Shown here: positions 15,684-22,519 of the stretch, in pieces
Numbering within the stretch: position 1 is the first letter of the stretch
Layout: each line of letters opens with the position of its first letter
NCBI GenBank assembly: GCA_910585735.1
Contig: CAJUEU010000001.1
Span: forward strand, 1 to 35,634
Length of the DNA stretch: 35,634 bases
DNA from: an uncultured Oscillospiraceae bacterium
GTDB taxonomy: Bacteria; Bacillota; Clostridia; Oscillospirales; Oscillospiraceae
Direction of reading: 5' to 3'
Translations under genes and position numbers: made by a program
The notes under the pieces: model-generated
What the model saw: only the letters and a program-made list of their open reading frames with translations
Told to the model about the DNA's origin: nothing
Databases searched by the model: none

Positions 15684-16793
15684 TCAAATGGAGAGCTCCA
15701 GCAGATCAAGGCTACCCTGGGCGCCGGGGACATCTCCGCGCTTGGTGAAGCCATATTTTTTGTAGAACTGCTGGGCAGGCGTATTCTTGGGGGAACAGCG
15801 CAGCCGCAGGGCAGTTCTTCCCATACCCCGATAGACAGAGACAGCCTGTCCCAGAAGCTGGATGCCGATCCCCTTTCGCCGAAGGTCCTTACGAATCCAT
15901 AATAGGGGGACCTGTCCCACACCCGCCTGGGCGCCGGACAGGGTGGCAAGCTGGAGGAGTCCCACAGGCTCCGTGCCTAAAAGAGCGAGCTGAACAGCCC
16001 GGGGATCCCAGATAGATTGCTCCCGGGCCTCTTGAAGGTAGCCGGGACCGTCGAAGTCCAACAGGTCCGGGTGGACGGCCAGCCAAGCGTCCTGCCGGGC
16101 AGTGCGGTAGAAATCTTCCTCCTGAGACCAGCGGATGGGACGGAAATGAACAAGGGGGATCTCTGGCCGGGAAGGAACATTGAGCGAGGGGGGGAGGTGG
16201 GAAGCGTCATTTTCAAAAAGAATACGGAAGCTCTCGCCCCTCACCTCATAGCAGGAGACGGCGGTGTTTTTGGAGAAGACGGGGGGATGGTCATGGGGCG
16301 GCAGCCCTCGCAGGGCGGCCTGAAGGGAGAAGATGGCAGTGCCGTGGGAGAAGACAGCTACAGCTTCGCGGGGGTGGCGCTGAGCAATAGTGAAAAAGGC
16401 TTTCAGCATTCGGTCGCAGGCCTGGCGGTAGCTCTCTCCCTCCGGGGGGAGCCATTGGGGGGAACGGGCCCGGAAGAGCTGGTAAAGAGCGGCATGGGAG
16501 AACTCCATTTCCCCGATGGGATAGTCCTCGTAAATGCCCATGTGCAGCTCCCGGAGACCGGGATTGGTCAAAACGGGAAGTGCCCTGGGACCTGCGACGG
16601 CCTGCGCGGTGGTCATGGCCCGGCGGAGATCACTGGAATAGACTGCCCCAATTTCTTCATTTTGAAAACGGTTTTCCAAAGCCTTGACCTGTTCCAACCC
16701 CCGGCGGGTCAAGGGACTGTCATACCAGCCGTGGACCCGCCGGTATAGGTTGCCTTCGGCCTCGGCATGGCGGATCAGATAAATTTTTCCCAT
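15684..16793 (-). CDS. Histidine phosphatase - GNAT acetyltransferase fusion
   Basis: A two-domain protein of 369 residues. Residues 1 to about 205 are a histidine (phosphoglycerate-mutase-like) phosphatase: KIYLIRHAEAEGN is the RHG-type motif (RHA here), VYSSDLRRAMTTAQ follows, and the second catalytic His is in AVFSHGTAIF. Residues about 220-369 are a GNAT fold with the acetyl-CoA loop LRRKGIGIQLLGQAV and the C-terminal NTPAQQFYKKYGFTKRG. The substrates are unknown. ATG 16793 is preferred, with AAGGAGAG 10 nt upstream; GTG 16799 is possible. The in-frame ORF reaching 17144 runs through the promoter and is rejected. It is probably monocistronic. Confidence 0.9.
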   Translation of the reverse strand: MGKIYLIRHAEAEGNLYRRVHGWYDSPLTRRGLEQVKALENRFQNEEIGAVYSSDLRRAMTTAQAVAGPRALPVLTNPGLRELHMGIYEDYPIGEMEFSHAALYQLFRARSPQWLPPEGESYRQACDRMLKAFFTIAQRHPREAVAVFSHGTAIFSLQAALRGLPPHDHPPVFSKNTAVSCYEVRGESFRILFENDASHLPPSLNVPSRPEIPLVHFRPIRWSQEEDFYRTARQDAWLAVHPDLLDFDGPGYLQEAREQSIWDPRAVQLALLGTEPVGLLQLATLSGAQAGVGQVPLLWIRKDLRRKGIGIQLLGQAVSVYRGMGRTALRLRCSPKNTPAQQFYKKYGFTKRGDVPGAQGSLDLLELSI

Positions 16794-16842
16794 TTTCACA
16801 GCTCTCCTTTTTGGTAAGTTCCCCGGTGCTACATGTAAGAAG

Positions 16843-16871
16843 ATTATAGAATAAGCAGAAATTTTTTGCAA
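16843..16871 (-). promoter_or_regulatory. Promoter of the phosphatase-GNAT gene
   Basis: On the minus strand TTGCAA (16871-16866), 17 nt, TATAAT (16848-16843), ending 50 nt before the ATG. It sets the gene start and excludes the long upstream extension. Confidence 0.75.
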
Positions 16872-16949
16872 CGATTTTCCTGTTTGATCAGGCCATAATA
16901 GAGGATGGGAGTCAAGGCTTCCAAAAAATTTTGAGAGGTGGGAGAGCAC

Positions 16950-17123
16950 GTGAAGGATCAGGATTTTCTCTATGGTATGGCCATGGGCGCAGTGGTAGGG
17001 ACCGTGGTCGGCGCTACCATGATGCCCCGGCGGAAAAGCCAAGTCAAGCGGGCGGCTGACAAAGCAATGAAAACAGTGGGCGAAGTGATGGAGAATCTTT
17101 CGGAAGAGATGGGGCTCCGCTAA
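16950..17123 (+). CDS. Small YtxH-like membrane-associated protein (57 residues)
   Basis: It starts GTG 16950, preceded by GAGGTGGGAGA. A glycine-rich hydrophobic segment MAMGAVVGTVVGATMM (about residues 10-25) is followed by a basic PRRKSQVKRAADKAMK stretch and an amphipathic helix. That pattern, one Gly-zipper membrane segment then a charged helical tail, resembles YtxH/gas-vesicle-like stress proteins, but the family call is tentative. It is divergent from the phosphatase-GNAT gene and 117 nt upstream of the lipoprotein gene. An in-frame GTG at 16938 is less likely. Confidence 0.75.
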   Translation: MKDQDFLYGMAMGAVVGTVVGATMMPRRKSQVKRAADKAMKTVGEVMENLSEEMGLR

Positions 17124-17240
17124 CGTAAGACAGAAGGTTGCCAATGCTGTATTCTTTTCCCGGTGATGATTTTCTTTCGGCGGCGCATACTACCCTTCGG
17201 ATGGAGATTCCGAAAGTTCTTGCGTTTAGGAGGAGACGGA

Positions 17241-17606
17241 ATGAAGGGAAAAATCAGCTTGCTGTTCCTGACCTTGGCCCTGGCCGGAAGCCTGTGTGCC
17301 TGTGGACAGGGGACGGGGGAAGTCAACCCCACTCCTACCGCGCCACAAGTGGCGCCCGATCCTACCATGACCCCGGAGAACCGCTCTGGGATCGTGGGCC
17401 GTGGCTATGACGGTACGTGGGATGACGGCACGTGGGATGACGGTATGTGGGGCATGGATGACGCTGCCCGGGACGCCGCCGACGACATGGGCCGGCTGGG
17501 CCGTGACGTGGGCGACATGGCCCGGGGAGCTGTCAATGACGTAAATCGCGGTATCAATGATATTGCCCGAGGCATGGAGCGGGAAACCCGAACCAACGCA
17601 TGGTAA
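17241..17606 (+). CDS. Predicted lipoprotein with D-G-T-W-D repeats
   Basis: The protein has 121 residues. A lipoprotein signal peptide, MKGKISLLFLTLALAGSLCA, precedes Cys21 of the lipobox (L-C-A-C; Cys19 is an alternative). It is followed by a Pro/Thr-rich spacer, a repeated DDGTW segment, and a C-terminal helical region of regularly spaced Asp/Arg heptads (DAADDMGRLGRDVGDMARGA). It is presumably anchored on the outer face of the membrane. The start has AGGAGGAG 6-7 nt upstream; the ORF opens at 17163, but only this ATG gives a signal peptide. A strong terminator follows. The function is unknown. Confidence 0.8.
   Translation: MKGKISLLFLTLALAGSLCACGQGTGEVNPTPTAPQVAPDPTMTPENRSGIVGRGYDGTWDDGTWDDGMWGMDDAARDAADDMGRLGRDVGDMARGAVNDVNRGINDIARGMERETRTNAW
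17409..17452 (+). repeat. Three tandem 15-bp repeats inside the lipoprotein gene
   Basis: Units GACGGTACGTGGGAT, GACGGCACGTGGGAT and GACGGTATGTGGGG (last one short) encode DGTWD, DGTWD and DGMWG. They differ only at one to three bases, so they may change copy number by slippage. Confidence 0.8.
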
Positions 17607-17614
17607 GGGAAACG

Positions 17615-17646
17615 GAGAGCGGCCGATTTTTCGGCCGCTCTCTTCT
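17615..17646 (+). terminator. Intrinsic terminator after the lipoprotein gene
   Basis: A perfect 12-bp stem GAGAGCGGCCGA / TCGGCCGCTCTC with a TTTT loop, then TTCTATTC. The T-run is imperfect but the stem is very stable. Confidence 0.75.
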
Positions 17647-17786
17647 ATTCGCATCCCAAAAGGATCCGTATTCAGCCCGAAGTATTGCGAGGGATGAAAA
17701 ACAGGAGAAGTGAAACGGAGTGGGTATCAGGACAAGGGAGAGAGTCATAGGATGGGGGAGACTACGTAATAAGGGAGGTCCTTCCC

Positions 17787-18479
17787 ATGCTGTCGGCTTG
17801 GCTCATCCTGATCCTCCACACCTTTTTCTTTCCCCTTCGGCTGTCTGGAAGCTCCGGCTCTTTTCCGCGGACATTAAAGCCGGAAGAGGAGCAAGCTTAT
17901 TTGGAACGGTATGCCGCTGGAGATGAGGCGGCCCGGGAGGCACTCATCATCCATAATCTGCGGCTGGTGGCGCATATTGTGAAAAAATACTATGCCGCCG
18001 CAAGCGACCAGGACGATCTGATCTCCATCGGCACCATTGGGCTTATCAAGGGAATATCTACCTTCAAGCCGGATAAGGGGGTACGTCTAGCCACTTATGC
18101 CTCCCGGTGCATCGAAAATGAGATCCTGATGCACTTCCGGGCTCAGCGGAAAACGGCGGGAGAGGTATCTCTCTCCGATACCTTGGATGCGGAGGACGAG
18201 GGGGGCTCCCTTTCCTTGATGGATGTGCTGCGGGTAGACGACACTATGCTGGAGGAGCTATCTGTGAAGGACGCGGGCCAGGAGGTGCGTCAAGCGGTGG
18301 CCCGGTGTCTGGATGACCGGGAAAGTATGGTGGTGACGCTTCGCTACGGTCTGACGGGGAAAACGCCATTAACGCAGAGGGAGATCGCGCAGCAGTGCGG
18401 GATCAGCCGCAGCTATGTGTCCAGGATCGAAAAGAAGGCCCTGGAGAAGCTGAGGGAGGAGCTGGAGCGAGTGCTCTGA
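17787..18479 (+). CDS. sigK: RNA polymerase sporulation sigma factor, pro-sigma-K type
   Basis: Sigma-K drives late mother-cell gene expression (spore coat and maturation). The protein has 230 residues. The hydrophobic N-terminus LSAWLILILHTFFFPLRL (about 2-19) corresponds to the cleavable pro-sequence. Region 2 is almost canonical: IHNLRLVAHIVKKYY, then DDLISIGTIGLIKGI and LATYASRCIENEILMHFRA. Region 4 has TQREIAQQCGISRSYVSRIE. The GGGAGG site precedes ATG by 8 nt. The gene is continuous, with no intervening skin-like element, unlike the B. subtilis or C. difficile arrangement. About 180 nt upstream are free of genes; I could not place a confident sigma-E or sigma-K promoter there. Only 20 nt separate its stop from the convergent esterase. 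Confidence 0.95.
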   Translation: MLSAWLILILHTFFFPLRLSGSSGSFPRTLKPEEEQAYLERYAAGDEAAREALIIHNLRLVAHIVKKYYAAASDQDDLISIGTIGLIKGISTFKPDKGVRLATYASRCIENEILMHFRAQRKTAGEVSLSDTLDAEDEGGSLSLMDVLRVDDTMLEELSVKDAGQEVRQAVARCLDDRESMVVTLRYGLTGKTPLTQREIAQQCGISRSYVSRIEKKALEKLREELERVL

Positions 18480-18499
18480 GGAGCAGGGGCGGTCTGATT

Positions 18500-19333
18500 T
18501 CAGATGCCTACATTACCACTGCTGACGCCCAGTTCGCTTTTTTCAGTGGGAAGCCATTGGATGACCCGCTTGATATAGGTGTCCCAGAAATCCCACTCAT
18601 GGGCGCCGGGTCCTATTTCAAAGGTCACGTCAGCGCCTTGCAGCTTCAAAAAATCCGCCATATCCCGGTTGGATTCCAGAAGGCCGTCCTTGTCGCCGCA
18701 GGCCATGTAGATCTTGGGCAGGGGCTTTTCGGATTTTTTGCGCTGCTCCACCAGGAATTTTGGATTCTTGTCGCTTTCCAGAAGCTGAGACAAATCGCCC
18801 AGGCGGGACTGGATAAAGGTACGCGTGCTAAAGAAAATACCCTCCTCATTGGAACGGGTGGCCATCTCCTCCAGGTGGAACGCCCCGGACAGGGCGGCAA
18901 TGCAGCCGAAGGTATCGGCATATTTCAGCCCGTTGCGCATGGCGCCGTAACCGCCCATGGAAAGACCGGCGATGAAGGTATCCTCCCGCTTGTGGGAGAG
19001 AGGGAACATCCGTCGGGTAAGCTCCACCAGTTCCTTGCCCACGAATTCCCCGTAGAAGTCATGGCTGTCGGGCTGGTCCACATAGAAGGCGTTTTCACCG
19101 GAAGGCATGACCACGGCCAAATCGTACTCCTCGGCAAAACGCTGGATCCGGGTGCCGGAGACCCAGTCGATATAGTTCCCCAAAATGCCGTGAAGAAGAT
19201 AGAGGGTCTTATAGGGTTTTTCTTCCCGTTTGACTTGGCCTGGAAAGGGCAATTTGTCCACAGGAAGGATCACATGAATGGGGACGGTACGCATCAGAGA
19301 GCTGGAAAACAAATTGACCTGAATAAGAGCCAT
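18500..19333 (-). CDS. Esterase family protein (EstA/tributyrin-esterase-like, esterase-D type)
   Basis: An alpha/beta hydrolase of 277 residues without a signal peptide, so probably cytosolic. It has the oxyanion-region segment YLLHGILGNYIDW, the nucleophile elbow GLSMGGYGAM with Ser at about 123, an acidic segment ACGDKDGLL, and the C-terminal catalytic His in GPGAHEWDFWD. The family cleaves short acyl esters, including acetylated sugar esters. ATG 19333 has AAGGAGGT at 8 nt and a good promoter upstream. It is monocistronic, convergent with sigK, with no separate terminator visible in the 20-nt gap. Confidence 0.92.
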   Translation of the reverse strand: MALIQVNLFSSSLMRTVPIHVILPVDKLPFPGQVKREEKPYKTLYLLHGILGNYIDWVSGTRIQRFAEEYDLAVVMPSGENAFYVDQPDSHDFYGEFVGKELVELTRRMFPLSHKREDTFIAGLSMGGYGAMRNGLKYADTFGCIAALSGAFHLEEMATRSNEEGIFFSTRTFIQSRLGDLSQLLESDKNPKFLVEQRKKSEKPLPKIYMACGDKDGLLESNRDMADFLKLQGADVTFEIGPGAHEWDFWDTYIKRVIQWLPTEKSELGVSSGNVGI

Positions 19334-19363
19334 AAAATGACCTCCTTGTATTGTAATGAGCTT

Positions 19364-19392
19364 ATTATAGGAGAAAGAGGAGAGGAAGACAA
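19364..19392 (-). promoter_or_regulatory. Promoter of the esterase gene
   Basis: On the minus strand TTGTCT (19392-19387), 17 nt, TATAAT (19369-19364), 30 nt upstream of the ATG. Confidence 0.75.
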
Positions 19393-19493
19393 GAAATAAA
19401 GAGGAAGAAAAATTTCAAAATGTGGATGAAGAAGAGCCTTATGTAAAATATTGGCTTTTTGTTTCGCGTATTTTGGAAAATCAACACCAAATG

Positions 19494-19532
19494 TAAAAAT
19501 TCAGAACGCCTTGTTCTCCAAGGCGTTCTGAA
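19494..19532 (-). terminator. Intrinsic terminator downstream of tRNA-Ser (second of two hairpins)
   Basis: A 13-bp perfect stem, TTCAGAACGCCTT / AAGGCGTTCTGAA (19500-19512 and 19520-19532), is followed on the minus strand by a T-run (complement of AAAAATT). It lies about 55 nt beyond the tRNA-Ser 3' end. Confidence 0.85.
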
Positions 19533-19539
19533 TATAACA

Positions 19540-19578
19540 AACCCCGCTTTTCGAACAATTTTATCGAAAAGCGGGGTT
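19540..19578 (-). terminator. Hairpin immediately after tRNA-Ser (first of two)
   Basis: A 15-bp perfect stem AACCCCGCTTTTCGA / TCGAAAAGCGGGGTT (19540-19554 and 19564-19578) with a 9-nt loop, 9 nt past the CCA end. The following TTTGTT is a weak T-run; the paired second hairpin at 19494-19532 has the better tail. Confidence 0.75.
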
Positions 19579-19587
19579 CATTCATTC

Positions 19588-19679
19588 TGGCGCAGTGGGA
19601 GGGATTCGAACCCTCGAGCCGTTTTAGCGGCTACACGATTTCCAATCGTGCTCGTTATGACCACTTCGATACCACTGCA
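19588..19679 (-). tRNA. tRNA-Ser (anticodon GGA)
   Basis: 92 nt including the encoded CCA end. The acceptor strands TGCAGTG and CACTGCG pair (one G-U). The anticodon loop TTGGAAA gives GGA. There is a long variable arm, as expected for a class II Ser tRNA, and the T-loop reads GGTTCGAATC. A TATAAT promoter lies about 45 nt upstream. Confidence 0.96.
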
Positions 19680-19724
19680 TGTCATAAAGCCAAACCTATT
19701 TTGTTTCAAAAGTCGAACATGAAT

Positions 19725-19752
19725 ATTATAGCAGGTTTTTTTTATTCGTCAA
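19725..19752 (-). promoter_or_regulatory. Promoter of tRNA-Ser
   Basis: On the minus strand TTGACG (19752-19747), 16 nt, TATAAT (19730-19725), 46 nt before the tRNA 5' end. Confidence 0.8.
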
Positions 19753-19777
19753 GCCCTAATTTTCAAATGTTGACAAC

Positions 19778-19803
19778 AAAAAAGGGACGGAGAAAACCGT
19801 CCC
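19778..19803 (-). terminator. Intrinsic terminator ending the hydrolase operon or an RNA downstream of it
   Basis: A 7-bp stem GGGACGG / CCGTCCC (19784-19790 and 19797-19803) with a 6-nt loop, then T6 on the minus strand. It is about 240 nt downstream of the LysM-GH18 stop codon. Confidence 0.8.
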
Positions 19804-19808
19804 GAAAA

Positions 19809-19890
19809 CGCATCCATGGATGCGGGGCTTGTGGTCTGTACCCCCGTGGGAGGCGGCTGCCCGACCCACGGGGGACAGCGGTGGTACAGA
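19809..19890 (-). other. Highly structured non-coding segment, candidate 3' UTR or small RNA
   Basis: The 367 bases between tRNA-Ser and the LysM-GH18 gene contain no credible ORF. In them, CCCCCGTGGG (19841-19850) pairs perfectly with CCCACGGGGG (19865-19874), and an inner GGC/GCC can close the loop. An outer TCTGTA/TACAGA pair (19835-19840 and 19885-19890) encloses this. A 16-nt perfect palindrome containing CATCCATGGATG spans 19809-19824. A terminator lies just downstream on the minus strand. It does not match the SRP, tmRNA, RNase P or 6S patterns I know. A convincing dedicated promoter was not found, so it may be a 3' UTR of the hydrolase operon. Confidence 0.45.
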
Positions 19891-20046
19891 GAAGAGAGAA
19901 AAGAGAGGAGGTTTGGTGCATATCTGGCCTGTCGTCCTGACAAGTGTAGAATACCATACTGGGGGAAAAAGTGATGGACGAATTTAGAACTTCCCGTGAA
20001 CAATTTATGAATGTGATTTTTCGACGGAAGAAAGTCTGCAAATCCC

Positions 20047-21333
20047 CTAATTCTCTATGTCACGGATCTGATAGAGCGAGGACAGGACGACCCAGTTTTG
20101 CGGGAACTCCCGCATCAGATTCCAGTACCCCGCTCCGATGAGGCCATACTCCGGGATGAGAGCCAGCTTGGCGCGGATGCTGCGGGCGTCCTCAAACCAA
20201 ACCTCGTGGTTTTGGCCGCTTTCATCCGTATATTGAAACCAGGGAGACTGGGCCTTGTTATCATATTGAATGGCTACACCGTACCGCCGGGCCAAGGCTA
20301 CCGCCTGCTGGCTGGAGATGGAGGTGGCCCTGGTCTCGCCCTGAACAAACGGAAGGGGCCAGTCATAGCCGTAGTTGGGGACCCCGAGCCAGATTTTTCG
20401 GGCGGGAATCTCAGTAAGGGCATACTCTACCACCTGACGCACATTGGGAAGGGGAGCCACCGCCATAGGAGGACCATAAGTATAGCCCCATTCATAGGTC
20501 ATAAGAAGCACCTGGTTTACGGCGGCGCCGATGGCGGAAAAATTGTGCCCCTCATAGAGCTCACCCTTTTGGGTGGCCGAGGTTTTGGGCGCCAGGGCGG
20601 CGATCACAGGAAACCCCATAGGGTTGAAGGTATTGGTCAGACGGTGGAGAAAAGCGGCGTAAGCCTCAGCGTCCTGAGAAAAAACATACTCAAAGTCTAC
20701 GTCCAGCCCCCGATAGCCTTTCTGAAGCAGGGTGGTGGTCAGATTGTCGATCAGAACATTTTGAAGCTGTAAATCGTTGAGAAGAAGATGGGACAGCTCA
20801 TTGGAAAATCCGCCTTCCGGGGTAAGGGTGGAAAGGTGCATCAGGGGGGCGGTCCCCATGGAGAGCGCGGCTGAGATGAGTCGGGCATCGGAAAGCTCGA
20901 CCAAAGCCCCGGAGGAGGTAAAGCCGTAGGTGAATGGGGTCAGGTAAGAGAGGAAGGGAAGGGTGGAGAAGAGAAGATCATCACTGATGTTTGCGTAGGC
21001 ATAGGCGTTGACCAGAATGGAAGGACCGGGACGTTGGCGGTAGGAGATGACCAGAGTCTCTCCCAACCAGATCTGGTCCCGGCCGCCTAAAATGGGATTG
21101 TTTTGGTAGAGTGCCCGAAGGGAGACGCCGTATTGGCGGGCGATGGAGGACAAGGTGTCTCCAGGCTGTACCACATGTGTCACTTGGGGAAAACGAATGA
21201 CCAGCGCTTGCCCGGAAACCAGCTGATTCGGAGCTTCAAGGCCGTTGTCCAGAGCGATCTGCGACATGGGGACGTCGTATTCCATAGAGAGGGAGAACAG
21301 AGTGTCGCCCGGTTTGACTACATGGATCTCCAT
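20047..21333 (-). CDS. LysM-GH18 peptidoglycan hydrolase (SleL/YaaH-like spore cortex enzyme)
   Basis: The protein has 428 residues. Two LysM domains (about 2-48, HVVKPGDTLFSLSMEY, and about 51-97, HVVQPGDTLSSIARQYGVS) are followed by a GH18 domain (about 105-420). The catalytic motif GLDVDFEYV is near residue 210 with its Glu general acid intact, and MTYEWGYTYGPP is another family segment. SleL/YaaH enzymes are N-acetylglucosaminidases that degrade cortex fragments at germination. The LysM repeats bind glycan and often substitute for a signal peptide in spore proteins. It starts 4 nt after the amidase stop (TAAGGAT then ATG), so the two are coupled, a two-enzyme wall-hydrolysis operon. Expression in sporulation is inferred from the family. 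Confidence 0.92.
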   Translation of the reverse strand: MEIHVVKPGDTLFSLSMEYDVPMSQIALDNGLEAPNQLVSGQALVIRFPQVTHVVQPGDTLSSIARQYGVSLRALYQNNPILGGRDQIWLGETLVISYRQRPGPSILVNAYAYANISDDLLFSTLPFLSYLTPFTYGFTSSGALVELSDARLISAALSMGTAPLMHLSTLTPEGGFSNELSHLLLNDLQLQNVLIDNLTTTLLQKGYRGLDVDFEYVFSQDAEAYAAFLHRLTNTFNPMGFPVIAALAPKTSATQKGELYEGHNFSAIGAAVNQVLLMTYEWGYTYGPPMAVAPLPNVRQVVEYALTEIPARKIWLGVPNYGYDWPLPFVQGETRATSISSQQAVALARRYGVAIQYDNKAQSPWFQYTDESGQNHEVWFEDARSIRAKLALIPEYGLIGAGYWNLMREFPQNWVVLSSLYQIRDIEN

Positions 21334-21337
21334 ATCC

Positions 21338-22078
21338 TTATACCAAGGTGACGAAGTCGGAATTGGCCCAGCCTACGATACCCCGGTAGCGGACCACATA
21401 CCAGTCCCGGTATTGATTGATCACGGTAAGCGGGGCGCCGTCCGGGGCACGGGTCACCACGTAAGAGTCGGTGCTGGGTTTGTCACGAATATTTAGATTT
21501 CCCCAGTCCACATCCACCACGGCGCTTTTGTAGGCCCGGGGAGTGAGGAAGGGGAGGCCAAAGAATTCTGTAAGGGTAAGGGCAATGACCCGGGCGGAGG
21601 ATTCCAGATTATTCTTGATCCATGTGGCGTCATCCTCGTTGTCGTGATAGCCCAGTTCCAGGAATACAGAAGGGGCCCGGGGCTGGCGGACCTCTCCGAT
21701 GGTGGTGGACGGTTCCGCCCGAACATTGTTGGGAAGGGGATAGATCTCTTTGAAATTGTCGGCCATAAGATGGGCTGCCCGCTGCCCCTGACTGCTTCCG
21801 GGGTAATAGAAAACGATAATGCCCCGCCGTTGACCGTAAAGTCCTTCGGGAGCGGCATTGGAATGGAGCGCCAGGTGCAGGTCATACGTTCCGGCGTTGG
21901 AGGCTCGGATGGAGGAAGCGGCGGTCATTTGGGGGGTGTTGCGGGAGAAACGGATGCCCGAGGCAGTGAGATAGGGCTCCAGCGCATCGGCCAGACGGTT
22001 CATCCATTCCTCTTCCGTGCCGCCGGTAACATAGAAATTATTCTCCTGAGTGGAGGGAGAAAGGTAGATATTGGGCAT
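21338..22078 (-). CDS. N-acetylmuramoyl-L-alanine amidase (Amidase_3) with C-terminal SH3b domain
   Basis: The protein has 246 residues. The amidase domain (about 1-175) opens with IYLSPSTQENNFYV. It has His72 in LHLALHSNAAPEGLYG, Glu141 in FLELGYHDNEDDATWI, and Glu residues at 22-24. The usual first zinc His of Amidase_3 (in D-P-G-H-G) is absent and replaced by the S-P-S-T-Q-E stretch. I recall this form from a clostridial sporulation subfamily, so it is not necessarily inactive. An SH3b wall-binding domain (about 180-246) follows, with VDWGNLNIRDKPS and GWANSDFVTLV. There is no signal peptide. AAGGAGG precedes ATG. Upstream, CATAGAAT (minus, about 22108-22101) resembles a sporulation-type -10, but a matching -35 was not found. 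Confidence 0.88.
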   Translation of the reverse strand: MPNIYLSPSTQENNFYVTGGTEEEWMNRLADALEPYLTASGIRFSRNTPQMTAASSIRASNAGTYDLHLALHSNAAPEGLYGQRRGIIVFYYPGSSQGQRAAHLMADNFKEIYPLPNNVRAEPSTTIGEVRQPRAPSVFLELGYHDNEDDATWIKNNLESSARVIALTLTEFFGLPFLTPRAYKSAVVDVDWGNLNIRDKPSTDSYVVTRAPDGAPLTVINQYRDWYVVRYRGIVGWANSDFVTLV

Positions 22079-22185
22079 GAAAAAAACCTCCTTTTGCTCA
22101 TTCTATGCCACTTTGGAGGGAAGGGTGTCATTTGCCGGAATAGAACTGGAGTGGACGGCATAGTTTGAAAAAAGGAGGGGATACC

Positions 22186-22458
22186 ATGAGGATCCGTATG
22201 GGAGAATTGCGGTGCAAGGAGGTCATCAACATTGCTGACGGCAGCCGGTACGGCTATGTGGAGGATGCGGAGATAGACCTGGAGACCGGGCAGATCCAGG
22301 CTCTGGTGATCCCTGGGCGGTGCAGGCTTTTCGGATTGCTGGGCCGGGAGCCGGAGCAGATCTTTCCCTGGTCGGCGGTGCGGCAATTTGGGGAAGATAT
22401 TATTTTGGTGGAAAGTGGCCCCGGGCCTATACCGGGGCCCAGGCACAGGCGGCAATAA
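22186..22458 (+). CDS. YlmC/YmxH family sporulation protein (PRC-barrel)
   Basis: The protein has 90 residues. It opens RMGELRCKEVINIADGSRYG, then VEDAEIDLETGQIQALVIPG and EQIFPWSAVRQFGEDIIL, the conserved PRC-barrel pattern of YlmC/YmxH. The family is typical of endospore formers; its function is not known. ATG 22186 has AAGGAGGGG 6 nt upstream; the in-frame start at 22165 is rejected. It is divergent from the amidase-LysM operon. Its C-terminus GPGPIPGPRHRRQ coincides with a GC-rich hairpin in the DNA. A bidirectional terminator follows. Confidence 0.9.
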   Translation: MRIRMGELRCKEVINIADGSRYGYVEDAEIDLETGQIQALVIPGRCRLFGLLGREPEQIFPWSAVRQFGEDIILVESGPGPIPGPRHRRQ

Positions 22459-22476
22459 AGGAAAAGGCATAAAAAA

Positions 22477-22506
22477 GGGCGAGGCTTTTTAGCCTCGCCC
22501 TTTTTT
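22477..22506. terminator. Bidirectional terminator between YlmC-like gene and rubrerythrin
   Basis: A perfect 10-bp stem GGGCGAGGCT / AGCCTCGCCC (22477-22486 and 22491-22500) with a TTTT loop. T6 follows on plus and A6 precedes for the minus strand. Confidence 0.95.
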
Positions 22507-22519
22507 ATCTTTGAAAAAA

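Noticed and set aside
16794..17144. Long N-terminal extension of the phosphatase-GNAT protein
   Set aside because: Would include a sigma-A promoter and the opposite-strand YtxH-like gene; the phosphatase motif starts at the chosen ATG.
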